From: JBGTBQ01 sp041749275
Lineage (GTDB): Bacteria > Acidobacteriota > Blastocatellia > Pyrinomonadales > Pyrinomonadaceae
Direction of reading: 5' to 3'
DNA: 18,028 nt
Assembly: GCA_041749275.1 (NCBI GenBank)
Contig: JBGTBQ010000107.1
Location: 1 to 18,028 of the forward strand
Shown: positions 1-8,252 of the stretch, one piece after another
Numbering within the stretch: the first letter of the stretch is position 1
Layout of the letters: each line of letters opens with the position of its first letter
Position numbers and translations under genes: made by a program
The notes under the pieces: model-generated
Told to the model about the DNA's origin: nothing
Database searches by the model: none
Seen by the model: only the letters and a program-made list of their open reading frames with translations

Positions 1-885
1 AACCGGGCGCTCGCCCGGCGTGTACCACAAGGCGGTGCGCGACCAGACCCACAGCTTCTTGGTCACGCCGCCGTACCACGCGACTTCGACTTCTGTCCAC
101 GGTGTGTCACTGCGCGCCGCCCACTCTTTGAGACTCCGCTGACGCGCGCCCTTGAGCGGCTTGCGCCCACGCTTGCCCGCGGGCTGTGGAGCGGGCAGGT
201 GATACAAACTCGCATCCAGCCGCAGCCGCGTCACCAGCGTCACCTCCTGCCCGGCGCAGCACAAGGCCAGCTTGACGGCGGCAAAACCGCCATCCACGAC
301 CAACACGAGGACGCGCTTGGGCAGCCACCGTCGCACGACCCGGACCAGCGCCATCAGGATGTCAATCGTCGTCTTGTGTGCTTGCGGGCGCTGCTTATCT
401 TTGGCGGGACACAAGACGGTCAGAAACGGCAAGGCCCACACCCGACTGCTCCACGGCAGGCGCACCAAGAGCATCAGCGAGAGCCACTTCAAGCCAAAAC
501 ACTTGACAACCTGCTTTCGCGAAGAGCGCACCGCATCCCGATAACACCCGACGCCCTTGATCTTCTTCCCACGCCGCCGCTCAAGCGTATCATCAGCGCC
601 GAGGACGATGACGCTCCCGGCGGGCAGCAGCGCGACGAGCAAGCCGAGCAGGATGCGACTGGCGGAAAGCGCCTGCCAGCGCGCGCGGTTCAAGACGCGA
701 TGGTAGTTCTGAAAGTGCGGTTCATCGTGCAAGCCGAGCACGCGCAGGCAGGCCGTGACGGTGCGTTTACCGCGTGCCAGCAACGCGCCGAGCACGAGGA
801 CTTGCGCGTGCGCGAAGACGGGCTTGGAAAACAAAGGCGCGAAGACTACCATCAGGTGCAGCAGTTCGGCAGGCAGTGTCGGCAT
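1..885 (-). CDS. DDE transposase (IS701-like, DDE_5 type), partial at left edge
   Basis: This frame is open for 295 codons from an ATG at 885 to the window edge, so the C-terminal part lies outside. The N-terminus (MPTLPAELLHLMVVFAPLFS), a segment around LARGKRTVTACLRVLG, and the HFQNYHRVLNRARW stretch match my recollection of a transposase family with a DDE_5-like nuclease. Two probable catalytic aspartates are visible, in LGADDTLERRRGKK and in VLVVDGGFAAVK. The catalytic Glu would come after the part seen here. Relatives are about 440 residues long, so roughly two thirds is present with no frameshift. An AGAGG sequence 8 bases before the ATG could be its ribosome binding site. The gene follows trpB on the same strand after 170 bases. 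The insertion-sequence ends could not be placed, because only one side is visible. Exact IS family is uncertain; that it is a transposase is fairly sure. Confidence 0.85.
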   Translation of the reverse strand, partial: MPTLPAELLHLMVVFAPLFSKPVFAHAQVLVLGALLARGKRTVTACLRVLGLHDEPHFQNYHRVLNRARWQALSASRILLGLLVALLPAGSVIVLGADDTLERRRGKKIKGVGCYRDAVRSSRKQVVKCFGLKWLSLMLLVRLPWSSRVWALPFLTVLCPAKDKQRPQAHKTTIDILMALVRVVRRWLPKRVLVLVVDGGFAAVKLALCCAGQEVTLVTRLRLDASLYHLPAPQPAGKRGRKPLKGARQRSLKEWAARSDTPWTEVEVAWYGGVTKKLWVWSRTALWYTPGERPV

Positions 886-1055
886 CGGGAAGACCTCTTT
901 TGGTGAAGTTGTCTTTCTCAGCTTACGCGGCCTGCCGTTACTTTTTCAAAGACCTAAAATGGATAAAGTCGAGCCCTAACCTTCTGTATTTATTCAGCGG
1001 AATCCGAGCCTACGGCTATGAGTTCTATGTGCTCAATGCTCGGTAAATTCTTGCC

Positions 1056-2294
1056 CTATGCTGTGCCTTCATCACTAATCAACCTCTCCGCGACCGTCTG
1101 CACGTCCTTGTCTCCGCGTCCCGAAAGGTTCACGAGGATTATTTGCTCCCGCTTCATCTCGCGCGCCAATTTGAGCGCATGGGCGACGGCGTGCGCCGAT
1201 TCGAGCGCCGGGATGATGCCTTCCAATTGCGAGAGCGTGCTGAAGGCCGCGAGCGCCTCCGCATCCGTGGCCGAGACATATTCGACGCGCCCACCGTCAT
1301 GGAGGTATGCGTGCTCCGGGCCGATGGAAGGGTAATCGAGGCCGGCGGAGATGGAATGGGTCGAAGCGATCTGTCCATGCTCGTCTTGCAGGACATAACT
1401 CAACGTGCCTTGCAAGACGCCGGGACGACCACCGCCCGCGCGGTTGAAGCGCGCGGCGTGCTGCCCTAACTCCGCGCCTTTGCCGCCCGCCTCGACGCCG
1501 ACCATCCGCACGCCCGTATCATTGAGGAAGGGATGAAACAGCCCGATGGAGTTCGAGCCGCCGCCGACGCACGCCACGAGCACATCAGGCAAACGCCCTT
1601 CCCTTTCGAGAATCTGCGTCCGCGCCTCGCGTCCGATGACGCGCTGAAAGTCGCGCACCATGAGCGGGTAGGGGTGTGGGCCGAGCGCGCTGCCGAGAAG
1701 GTAATAAGTGTCGGCGACATTAGTCACCCAGTCGCGCAGCGCCTCGTTGATGGCGTCCTTGAGCGTGCGCGAACCGGCATCCACCTCGCGCACCTCCGCG
1801 CCGAGCAGACGCATACGGAAAACGTTCAAGCTCTGGCGCCGGATGTCTTCGGCGCCCATATAGACGACGCAGGCGAGGCCGAACAACGCGCAGACGGTGG
1901 CCGTGGCGACGCCGTGTTGTCCCGCGCCAGTCTCGGCGATGATGCGCGTCTTGCCCATCCGCCGCGCGAGCAGCACCTGTCCGAGCGCGTTGTTGATCTT
2001 GTGCGAGCCGGTGTGCGAGAGGTCTTCGCGTTTGAGATAAATGCGGGCGCCGCCCGCCCTCTCCGTCAACCTTGCGGCCAGAAAGAGCGGAGTCGGGCGT
2101 CCGGAGAATTCGCGCAACAGCGAGGCGTATTCATTTTGGAAAGCGTCTTCATAACGCGCCGCGTCGTAAGCCTCGGACAGCTCTTCGAGCGGAGCCATGA
2201 GCGTTTCAGGGACGAAGCGCCCGCCGAATGGCCCCCAGTGTCCGCGTGCGTCTGGAAGTGTCTTCGCCTCGTCTTTTTCCACTGACGATCTCAT
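1056..2294 (-). CDS. trpB: Tryptophan synthase beta subunit TrpB
   Basis: TrpB carries out the last step of tryptophan synthesis, joining indole to serine with PLP in the cytoplasm as part of the alpha2-beta2 complex. The 412-residue length is normal. The start region GHWGPFGGRFVPETLM (19-34) is typical of the family. HTGSHKINN contains the PLP lysine, K99. ETGAGQHGVA and the phosphate-binding loop GGGSNSIG are intact. I chose the ATG at 2294 because it overlaps the TGA of the upstream S9 peptidase gene in an ATGA, a common arrangement for translational coupling. A longer reading from 2342 would add 16 residues lying inside the upstream gene. GGAAGAG sits about 10 bases before the chosen ATG. 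trpA, the usual next gene, is absent here and a transposase gene follows instead. Confidence 0.97.
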   Translation of the reverse strand: MRSSVEKDEAKTLPDARGHWGPFGGRFVPETLMAPLEELSEAYDAARYEDAFQNEYASLLREFSGRPTPLFLAARLTERAGGARIYLKREDLSHTGSHKINNALGQVLLARRMGKTRIIAETGAGQHGVATATVCALFGLACVVYMGAEDIRRQSLNVFRMRLLGAEVREVDAGSRTLKDAINEALRDWVTNVADTYYLLGSALGPHPYPLMVRDFQRVIGREARTQILEREGRLPDVLVACVGGGSNSIGLFHPFLNDTGVRMVGVEAGGKGAELGQHAARFNRAGGGRPGVLQGTLSYVLQDEHGQIASTHSISAGLDYPSIGPEHAYLHDGGRVEYVSATDAEALAAFSTLSQLEGIIPALESAHAVAHALKLAREMKREQIILVNLSGRGDKDVQTVAERLISDEGTA

Positions 2295-4327
2295 CTGTCG
2301 CGGCTCTCTTCCGTGCCGCCCTTCAAATACTTGTCGAACCATTCGAGGTTCGTCTGCATGACCTTCAAGAGCATCTTCGGCTCGGTCGGGCCGTGCGGCT
2401 GGCGCGGCAAAACAATCATCCGCACGGGGACACCCTGCGCGCGCAAAGCATTATAAAGCTCATACCCTTGCGAGACGGGGACGCGGTCATCCGCTTCGCC
2501 GTGTTGAATGAGCGTGGGCGTGGCGACGCCCTTGATATTGAACATCGGCGAGTGCTTGCGGTAGACATCCAGATTATCCCACGGCTGCGCCCCGAAGTAG
2601 TCGGGGATAAAGCCGGGGATGTCGGCGGTGCCGGTGAAGCTCATCAGGTTGGTGACGGGCGCGCCGGCTGACGCCGCCTTAAAGCGTTTGGTCTGCGTGA
2701 TAATCCAAGAGGTCATATAGCCGCCGTAGCTCCAGCCCATCACCCCCAGCCGTTCGGGGTCTGCCACGCCCATCTGGATGACATGATCCACGCCGGTCAT
2801 CAAGTCCTGATAATCCATGCCGCCCCAGTCCTTGATGTTGGCGCGGCGGAACTCGACGCCGTACCCCGAAGAGCCGCGCGGGTTGGGACGCAGAATCGCA
2901 TAGCCGCGCGAGGCGAACGACGCGATGGGATACGCGCCGCGCCCGCCGGTGAATGTCTGCTGAAAGACTCCTGCCGGGCCGCCGTGGACGTTGAGGATAA
3001 AGGGCACGCGCCGTCCCGCTGTATAACCAACCGGGTAAGTCAGGAGACCTTCGATCTCTTTACCGTCGGTGCTCTTCCAACGGACGACTTCGGTCTTGCC
3101 CAGTGGCGGAAGCGAGAGGTTAGCGTTCGCGCGGCTCACTTGCACGGGTTTGAAATCCGCAACGCGGGTCACGTAGGCTTCCGGGGCGCGTACTGAAGAC
3201 TGCGCCGTGAACCCGAACCATGTCCCACCACGATTGAGGTCGAAAGTGCCGAAGACTTCACTCCCCTTTTCCAGCTCCGTGATGGAACCTGATCCGACAT
3301 TCAAAGCGTAGAGGCGGCTCCCGGTGCCGCGCGACTCGGTGTAGTAAATCTGCTTGCCATCCGCTGACCATCCGATCAGGTTCGGCTGAGAGTCGAAGGT
3401 CGCGGGCAACGATTTCGGAGCGCCGCCGCCGACCGGCATCAACTGCACCGTCACGCTCCGCGCCCAACGCGGCGGATTGTCGGTCACGCTCATGGCGACC
3501 CACTTTCCGTCGGGCGAGAAGAGGGGTTGATACTCCGCCGCCGGGGTCGCGGCCAGAGTTTTCGCTTCCCCGCTCGCCACGTCAACGACCGACACGTCGA
3601 GCGTCGTCCAGTAGTCTGCCTTCGGCGACTTCGAGTGCGAGTAGGCGATCCACTTCCCGTCGGGCGACCAGTCAAGCTCGCCGATGTTGTAGTCGCCGGC
3701 GGTCAGCTTGCGCGCGGGCCGCTTGCCGTCGGCGTTCTTCTCGACCGGCAGCACGTAGAGGCGACTGAGCTTCACGTTCTCCTCGACCCACTTCCAATCG
3801 TCGCGCCCCTTCGTCTGCTTCTCCTCATCCTCGCTCGGCATGTCGGTCATCGTGTAGGCGATCCAACGCCCGTCCGGCGACCACGCGAACGCGCCGACGG
3901 CGCTCTTCGTCTCGGTGAGTTGTTCGGCTTCGCCGCCGCCCATCCGCAGCAGGTAGAGGTTGTTCTTGCCGTTGCGCGTCGAGTTGAAGGCGAGCCACTG
4001 CGAGTCGGGCGACCACTGCGGGTTGTTCGAGGTCTTGTCCGCGAAGGTCAACTGAAAATCGTCCGTGCCGCTCGTGTTCGACACGTGGATTTGTGTGACG
4101 AGTTCGCTCCTGTCCGCTGTCATCACCGCTGAAGTCACGTTGTAGGCTACACGCTTGCCGTCGGGCGAGACGCGCACCGGGCCGACCGACTTGACCTTCA
4201 AAGACAGTTCCGGCGTCCATGCAGCCGGCGCGTTCTTATCCTGCGCCACGACGCCGTGAATGAATGCCGGAGCCGCCGCGACCAGCGCGATCAATAGAAA
4301 CTTTTGGACAATAACTCGTCTCAACAT
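2291..4327 (-). CDS. Secreted S9 family prolyl oligopeptidase-like serine peptidase
   Basis: This is a probable exported peptidase of the S9 family (acylaminoacyl-peptidase/dipeptidyl-peptidase type), which releases short peptides or N-terminal dipeptides. The first 28 residues form a signal peptide (MLRRVIVQKF, a hydrophobic run, then cleavage near VVA/QDK). Residues about 40-400 form a beta-propeller with repeated WSPDGKWIAY-like blades. The C-terminal alpha/beta hydrolase has the catalytic Ser near 533 in GWSYGGYM, an Asp near 613-614 in HGEADDRVP and His near 645 in PRQPHGP, so it should be active. Of two adjacent ATGs (4330 and 4327) I prefer 4327, which has AAGGAGG 6 bases upstream. A TTG at 4333 is less likely. 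It lies 29 bases after the diguanylate cyclase gene, and its stop overlaps trpB. A peptidase inside a trp cluster is unusual. Substrate is unknown. Confidence 0.93.
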   Translation of the reverse strand: MLRRVIVQKFLLIALVAAAPAFIHGVVAQDKNAPAAWTPELSLKVKSVGPVRVSPDGKRVAYNVTSAVMTADRSELVTQIHVSNTSGTDDFQLTFADKTSNNPQWSPDSQWLAFNSTRNGKNNLYLLRMGGGEAEQLTETKSAVGAFAWSPDGRWIAYTMTDMPSEDEEKQTKGRDDWKWVEENVKLSRLYVLPVEKNADGKRPARKLTAGDYNIGELDWSPDGKWIAYSHSKSPKADYWTTLDVSVVDVASGEAKTLAATPAAEYQPLFSPDGKWVAMSVTDNPPRWARSVTVQLMPVGGGAPKSLPATFDSQPNLIGWSADGKQIYYTESRGTGSRLYALNVGSGSITELEKGSEVFGTFDLNRGGTWFGFTAQSSVRAPEAYVTRVADFKPVQVSRANANLSLPPLGKTEVVRWKSTDGKEIEGLLTYPVGYTAGRRVPFILNVHGGPAGVFQQTFTGGRGAYPIASFASRGYAILRPNPRGSSGYGVEFRRANIKDWGGMDYQDLMTGVDHVIQMGVADPERLGVMGWSYGGYMTSWIITQTKRFKAASAGAPVTNLMSFTGTADIPGFIPDYFGAQPWDNLDVYRKHSPMFNIKGVATPTLIQHGEADDRVPVSQGYELYNALRAQGVPVRMIVLPRQPHGPTEPKMLLKVMQTNLEWFDKYLKGGTEESRDR

Positions 4328-4333
4328 CATCAA

Positions 4334-4340
4334 CCTCCTT
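4334..4340 (-). promoter_or_regulatory. Strong Shine-Dalgarno sequence of the S9 peptidase gene
   Basis: The minus strand reads AAGGAGG, a near-perfect anti-16S match, 6 bases before the ATG at 4327 and 3 bases before the ATG at 4330. It favours the second ATG. Most other genes in the window have weak or no recognisable Shine-Dalgarno sequence, so the peptidase may be translated strongly for its position in the cluster. Confidence 0.8.
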
Positions 4341-4356
4341 CCGTCTTCCGACGGAT

Positions 4357-5292
4357 TTAAGAAAGTGCGTTTCCCGTGGCTATGACAAATTGGTTCCGGC
4401 CCTCGCGTTTGGCGCGGTAGAGCGCCTCGTCGCTCGCGGCGTAGAGCGTGCGTTCAGCCTGTGCGTGCGACGGGCAGGCGGCGACGCCGAGACTGATGGT
4501 GATGAGACCCGCTTCGTCCAATGGCTGGGCGGCGACCGCCAGACGCAGACGCTCGGCAGCCGCGACCGCCTTTTCGCAATCGGCCCCGGCCAGAAGCAGC
4601 GCGAACTCCTCGCCGCCGAGCCGGGCCGCCGTGTCATTATCGCGCGAATGCGCGGTCATCGCTTCGGCGACCGCCCGAATAGCACGGTCGCCCATCGAGT
4701 GGCCGTGCGCGTCGTTGATCTTCTTCAGGTGGTCAATGTCCAACAGCAACAGCGCGCACGGCACCTGATAGCGTCGCCAACGCTCGACCTCATGCCCTAA
4801 AGCTTTGCGAAAGCGCCGCCGGTTCGAGAGACCCGTCAGATAGTCGCGGTCGGCCTCCGCGCGGAGGCGGTTGACGAGTTGTTTATGAGCGACCAGTTGT
4901 CGCGCGCGTTCGATGACGAGCGGCAACTCCTCCGGCATCTGGAAAAAGTCTGATGCGCCCGACGCCATCGCGCGCCGACGGCTCTCGACATCAGCCCTCT
5001 CGACGCCAACGAGAATAAGCGGCGTCCCCTCCTGCGCGTCCTTGAGCACACGCCCGAGGTCTTGCGCGCCGATGCCTTTCAGCTTCGTGTCGGCGATGAC
5101 CAAGTGCGGGCGCGCTCTCTGAAGAGCGACCAAAGCCTTCGCCCCTCCCGACACCCCCGCGACGACAAACCCCGCCTCTTCGAGTTTGGAGACCTGAGCT
5201 ACAAGGCTCTCGTTTTCCGAGATGAAAAGAATTCTCCCCTGATCGCGTGTCTGCACTCGCACACTAGCTCCGCTCCGTACTGTCACGCTCAT
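4357..5292 (-). CDS. Receiver-like domain plus GGDEF diguanylate cyclase
   Basis: The GGDEF domain makes the second messenger cyclic di-GMP from two GTP. The domain covers about residues 145-308, with the motif DRDYLTGLSNRR, the metal-binding LLLLDIDHLKKIND and an intact active site GGEEF at 226-230. An RDND sequence at 217-220 lies exactly 5 residues before GGEEF and matches the inhibitory RxxD site, so product inhibition is likely. Residues about 20-135 resemble a response-regulator receiver, with a candidate phospho-Asp at D68 (VIADTK). The usual acidic pair (here SEN) and the late conserved Lys before Pro (here Met in QMPEE) are missing, so phosphorylation by a kinase is doubtful. There are no membrane segments. 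It sits between trpF and the S9 peptidase. No clear ribosome binding site precedes the ATG at 5292. Confidence 0.93.
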   Translation of the reverse strand: MSVTVRSGASVRVQTRDQGRILFISENESLVAQVSKLEEAGFVVAGVSGGAKALVALQRARPHLVIADTKLKGIGAQDLGRVLKDAQEGTPLILVGVERADVESRRRAMASGASDFFQMPEELPLVIERARQLVAHKQLVNRLRAEADRDYLTGLSNRRRFRKALGHEVERWRRYQVPCALLLLDIDHLKKINDAHGHSMGDRAIRAVAEAMTAHSRDNDTAARLGGEEFALLLAGADCEKAVAAAERLRLAVAAQPLDEAGLITISLGVAACPSHAQAERTLYAASDEALYRAKREGRNQFVIATGNALS

Positions 5293-5300
5293 GAGAAGTT

Positions 5301-5312
5301 AATCCGCGGATT
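5301..5312. promoter_or_regulatory. 12-bp perfect palindrome upstream of the diguanylate cyclase gene
   Basis: AATCCGCGGATT is a perfect 12-bp palindrome 8 bases upstream of the diguanylate cyclase ATG. It lies in the 150-base gap after trpF, the longest gap inside the trpF-trpB part. It could bind a dimeric regulator or form a small hairpin over the start region. One copy only, so function is a guess. Confidence 0.3.
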
Positions 5313-5442
5313 GAATTAAGCAGGCCGAACCTGTCTAAACCGGATGAGTGGATTTCGAAGCTTTAAACTACGAGGCGACAACCGAGAACTCGAATCGTTC
5401 GACTTCAGCATAACCGAAAGGGCACAGCCCGCGTCAAGTTTT

Positions 5443-6069
5443 TCAACTGCCCCCGCGCGCCGCCTCCACAAAGCGCCGCACAAGCGCATGATCCTTCACC
5501 CCCGGCGCGCTTTCCACCCCGCTGCAAACGTCAACCGCGAACGGCTCTACTGTCGCAATCGCTTCCCTGACCGTTTCCGGTGTCAACCCACCGGCAAGAT
5601 ACATTTTCGGGACGACCGCACGCACGCCGCGCGCCAACCCCCAATCACACGCCTGCCCCGTCCCGCCCCACGCTCCCGGAGCGTAGGCATCGAACAGAAT
5701 GGCCTCGACCCGATAGCGAGCCACGATTCGAGGGTCGAATCCTTCACGACCACGGAATGCTTTGATGACCCGCACCTCGTTCAAGAGTTCGCAGAACTCA
5801 GGCGGCTCGTCTCCGTGAAGTTGAACCGCCCCGATGCCGGATTCCACCACCGCGGACTCGACCGCTTCCCTCGTCTCGTTCACGAACACGCCGACGCATA
5901 ACACGTTCGATGGCAGGCTCCTGATAATGCTTCGGGCGGTCAACGGCGTGAGATAGCGCGGACTCCCTTTAAAAAAATTGAAGCCGAGGGCATCCGCGCC
6001 CGCGTCAACCGCTGCGCGGGCGTCCGAGAGATTGGTGATGCCGCAAATTTTTACCTGTACCGTTGCCAC
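5443..6069 (-). CDS. trpF: Phosphoribosylanthranilate isomerase TrpF
   Basis: TrpF converts phosphoribosylanthranilate to the open-chain CdRP in tryptophan synthesis; it is a small cytoplasmic TIM barrel. The 208-residue length is normal. Motifs run in the expected order: KICGIT with catalytic base Cys9, VQLHGDE (83-88), LFDAY with catalytic acid Asp127, GGTGQACDW, the phosphate-binding LAGGLTPETV, and VDVCSGVESAPGVKD near the C-terminus. The start is a GTG at 6069. No ATG lies nearby and the protein begins as the family does, so I accept it, although no clear ribosome binding site is visible. It follows trpC after 47 bases, which contain a short GAACTT/AAGTTC inverted repeat. Confidence 0.96.
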   Translation of the reverse strand: MATVQVKICGITNLSDARAAVDAGADALGFNFFKGSPRYLTPLTARSIIRSLPSNVLCVGVFVNETREAVESAVVESGIGAVQLHGDEPPEFCELLNEVRVIKAFRGREGFDPRIVARYRVEAILFDAYAPGAWGGTGQACDWGLARGVRAVVPKMYLAGGLTPETVREAIATVEPFAVDVCSGVESAPGVKDHALVRRFVEAARGGS

Positions 6070-6116
6070 TTAAAAGTGATTTGAGAACTTCAAAGTTCAC
6101 CACTCAAACCCGAGAT

Positions 6117-6938
6117 TCATCCCTCGCCGGCATTTCTTCGACCACCCCGTAACTCTCTCAACGCATCTTCGGGTCGCCCGGCTTTCATCAACGTCTCGCC
6201 AATCAGAAAAGCTCTGAATCCATGCGCCCGCAACAAACTTATATCTTGAGGCTCGCGCAACCCGCTCTCGCTGACGAGCAGCGCACCGGGCGGCGCAAGC
6301 GGCGCAAGTCCGACCGATACGTCCAACGACACCGCGAAAGTCCGGAGGTCGCGGTTGTTGATGCCGATCAACGTCGCGCCCGCCGCGCCGGACTGCTCCA
6401 TCTCCTCCGCCGTGTGCACTTCGACAAGCGCGTCCATCCCAAGCTCTCCCTCTGTCACGCCAAGTAAGTGGCGCAACTCGTCGTCGGCAAGCATGGCGAC
6501 GATTAAGAGCACAGCGTCCGCGCCCGCTGCCGCTGCTTCGTAAATCTGAAACGGGTCGAAAATAAAATCTTTACGCAGGACGGGAAGCGTGCAACTCCGT
6601 TTCGCCTCTTGCAGATCGTTCAACGAGCCGCGAAAGAAGTCTTCCTCCGTCAGCACCGACATCGCCGCCGCGCCACCTGCCTCGTAACGCCGCGCCGTCT
6701 CGCCCGCCGATGCGTCCACGCTAATCGCACCCTTTGAAGGCGAGGCGCGTTTAAATTCCGCGATGATGTTCACGCGCGACTCATCCGCCAGCGCTCCACG
6801 AAAGACATGCTGTTTCGCGCCCCGCCTTACGTTGCGCGCGGCTGAACGCACTTCGTCGGATGACCTCTCGGCAAGGACGCTCGCCAGTCGCCGCCTTCTG
6901 GCCTCGACGATCTCGTCTAAATAAGTCCGCGAAGACAT
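6117..6938 (-). CDS. trpC: Indole-3-glycerol phosphate synthase TrpC
   Basis: TrpC closes the indole ring, turning CdRP into indole-3-glycerol phosphate with loss of CO2 and water. It is a 273-residue TIM barrel, usual for a single-function enzyme not fused to TrpF. Visible active-site segments are IIAEFKRASPSKG with Lys63, VLRKDFI with Lys123, ALVEVH with Glu173, GINNRDL at 192-198 and VSESGL. The ATG at 6938 directly follows the trpD stop (TAAATG, no gap), so its translation is probably coupled to trpD. The C-terminal tail (GGRRNAGEG) is slightly longer and more polar than usual. Confidence 0.97.
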   Translation of the reverse strand: MSSRTYLDEIVEARRRRLASVLAERSSDEVRSAARNVRRGAKQHVFRGALADESRVNIIAEFKRASPSKGAISVDASAGETARRYEAGGAAAMSVLTEEDFFRGSLNDLQEAKRSCTLPVLRKDFIFDPFQIYEAAAAGADAVLLIVAMLADDELRHLLGVTEGELGMDALVEVHTAEEMEQSGAAGATLIGINNRDLRTFAVSLDVSVGLAPLAPPGALLVSESGLREPQDISLLRAHGFRAFLIGETLMKAGRPEDALRELRGGRRNAGEG

Positions 6939-8039
6939 TTATTTGTTCGTCGCACTCAAGAATCGTTCGAGCTTCGACGCAGCGGCGCCGCTGTCAATGC
7001 TCTCTTCGGCGAGCCGCGCCGCCCCGGCAAGGTTTGCCGCCACGCCGCCGACGTGCAGCGTCGCTGCCGCGTTCGCCACGACGAGATCACGACCCGCTCC
7101 ACGTCGCTCGCCGGTCAGTATCTGCCGGATGATGCGCGCGTTAGCCTCGGCATCGCCGCCGCGAAGTTCGTCGAGCGACGAGAGATTCAAACCGAAATCC
7201 TCCGGGCTGATGTCGAAGAGACGCACTTCGCCGCCCGCGACTTCCGCGACCTTTGTGCTCTCGGCAAGCGTTACTTCATCAAGCCCGTCACGCCCGTGGA
7301 CGACCCAAGCGCGTTCCGTGCCGAGCGCACCGAGCGCCCGTGCAACCGGCTCGACGAGGGCCGCGTGCCAGACGCCGATGACCTGTCGCGGCGCTCCCGC
7401 CGGATTGGTCAAAGGGCCGAGCAGGTTGAAGGTTGTGTGGACGCCGAGTTCACGCCGCACGCCCGCCACGCGCGCCGTCGCCCCGTGATAGAGCGGCGCG
7501 AACATAAAGCAGATGCCGATCTCGTTCAGACATCTCTCGGAGACTTCCGGCGTGGTGTCGATGTTGACGCCGAGCGCGGTCAGCACGTCGGCGCTGCCGG
7601 AACGACTGGTGGCGGCGCGGCTCCCGTGCTTTGCCACCGGCAGCCCCGCGCCGGCGATCACAAACGCGGCGGCGGTCGAGACGTTGAACGTTTTCACCGC
7701 GCTCGAACCCGTGCCTGCCGTGTCCACGAATTTTGAGTGGCGCGACTTGATTCTCAAGGAGCGCGCGCGCATCGCCGAAGCCAGCCCGGCCAACTCCTCG
7801 GTCGTCTCGCCCTTGACCGCCAGCGCGACAAGCGCCGCACCGATCTGCGCGTCCGTCGCCGCGTCGTCGAGCAACGCCTCGAGCAGCGTCGCTGCTTCTG
7901 AACGGTTCAGATTTTCTCCGCGCATCAGACGCAGCGTGTACGAGCGCAAAGTCCCTCCCGCTCGCTCTTCGTCACGTCGCTCCGGTGTGGGCAAAAGCCA
8001 AGCCGGGCGCGTAGTTTGAGAAGTTGGCTCTTCAGACAT
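6939..8039 (-). CDS. trpD: Anthranilate phosphoribosyltransferase TrpD
   Basis: TrpD transfers the phosphoribosyl group of PRPP to anthranilate. The PRPP-binding segment DTAGTGSSAVKTFNVST (106-122) and the anthranilate-site segment KHGSRAATSRSGSADVL (137-153) are clear, as are RRELGVHTTFNLLGPLTNPAG and the metal-binding GRDGLDEV. At 366 residues it has about 30 extra N-terminal residues, rich in charge and proline, before the usual helix SYTLRLMRGENL. The ATG at 8039 is the first start in frame after an upstream stop (TGA at 8072-8070). It has no obvious ribosome binding site. A 13-codon open frame (MIFRHEKRAQLYV) begins at 8073 and runs a few bases past the trpD start in another frame, which could couple its translation. 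The gene abuts trpC. Confidence 0.96.
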   Translation of the reverse strand: MSEEPTSQTTRPAWLLPTPERRDEERAGGTLRSYTLRLMRGENLNRSEAATLLEALLDDAATDAQIGAALVALAVKGETTEELAGLASAMRARSLRIKSRHSKFVDTAGTGSSAVKTFNVSTAAAFVIAGAGLPVAKHGSRAATSRSGSADVLTALGVNIDTTPEVSERCLNEIGICFMFAPLYHGATARVAGVRRELGVHTTFNLLGPLTNPAGAPRQVIGVWHAALVEPVARALGALGTERAWVVHGRDGLDEVTLAESTKVAEVAGGEVRLFDISPEDFGLNLSSLDELRGGDAEANARIIRQILTGERRGAGRDLVVANAAATLHVGGVAANLAGAARLAEESIDSGAAASKLERFLSATNK

Positions 8040-8252
8040 AAAGCTGTGCGCGTTTTTCGTGGCGGAAAATCATTTCCCAAACAGAATCTTGTAGCTCCTT
8101 GCGATGACGTAAAGCCGCGAGCGCGGGCGGCTCGCCCGCATCGAGCGCCGCCAAGCGCGAATATCTTTTCCGTGACTGCTCAAGGTCGAGTGCAACGAAT
8201 CTCTTTCTTCGCGCTCTCGGCGATGGGTGAACGCTTTCATTTGGAAATTTCT
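8040..8252. other. trpG-trpD spacer with a GC hairpin
   Basis: This 213-base spacer is the largest gap inside the trp genes. It holds a hairpin with arms GCGGGC (8123-8128) and GCCCGC (8134-8139) and a 5-base loop, without a run of T after it. On the minus strand an AAGGAG (8100-8095) has no good start at the right distance. I see no tryptophan codons that would suggest classical leader-peptide attenuation. A secondary promoter is possible but not shown. Confidence 0.4.

Noticed and set aside
199..906. Plus-strand open frame of 235 codons
   Set aside because: It lies antisense to the transposase, whose minus-strand frame has clear family motifs. The plus-strand product is low-complexity, rich in Gln, Arg and His, as expected of a shadow.
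1533..2285. Plus-strand open frame of 250 codons
   Set aside because: Antisense to trpB, with no recognisable domain; a result of high GC content.
2291..2342. Longer trpB start at 2342
   Set aside because: It would add 16 residues unlike the family that lie wholly inside the S9 gene, while the ATG at 2294 gives a standard ATGA overlap.
3527..4132. Plus-strand open frame of 201 codons
   Set aside because: Antisense to the propeller domain of the S9 peptidase; Arg/Val-rich shadow.
5344..5901. Plus-strand open frame of 185 codons
   Set aside because: Mostly antisense to trpF, which has all its catalytic motifs.
8040..8252. Classical tryptophan attenuator
   Set aside because: There is a hairpin but no leader peptide with Trp codons and no T-run terminator.
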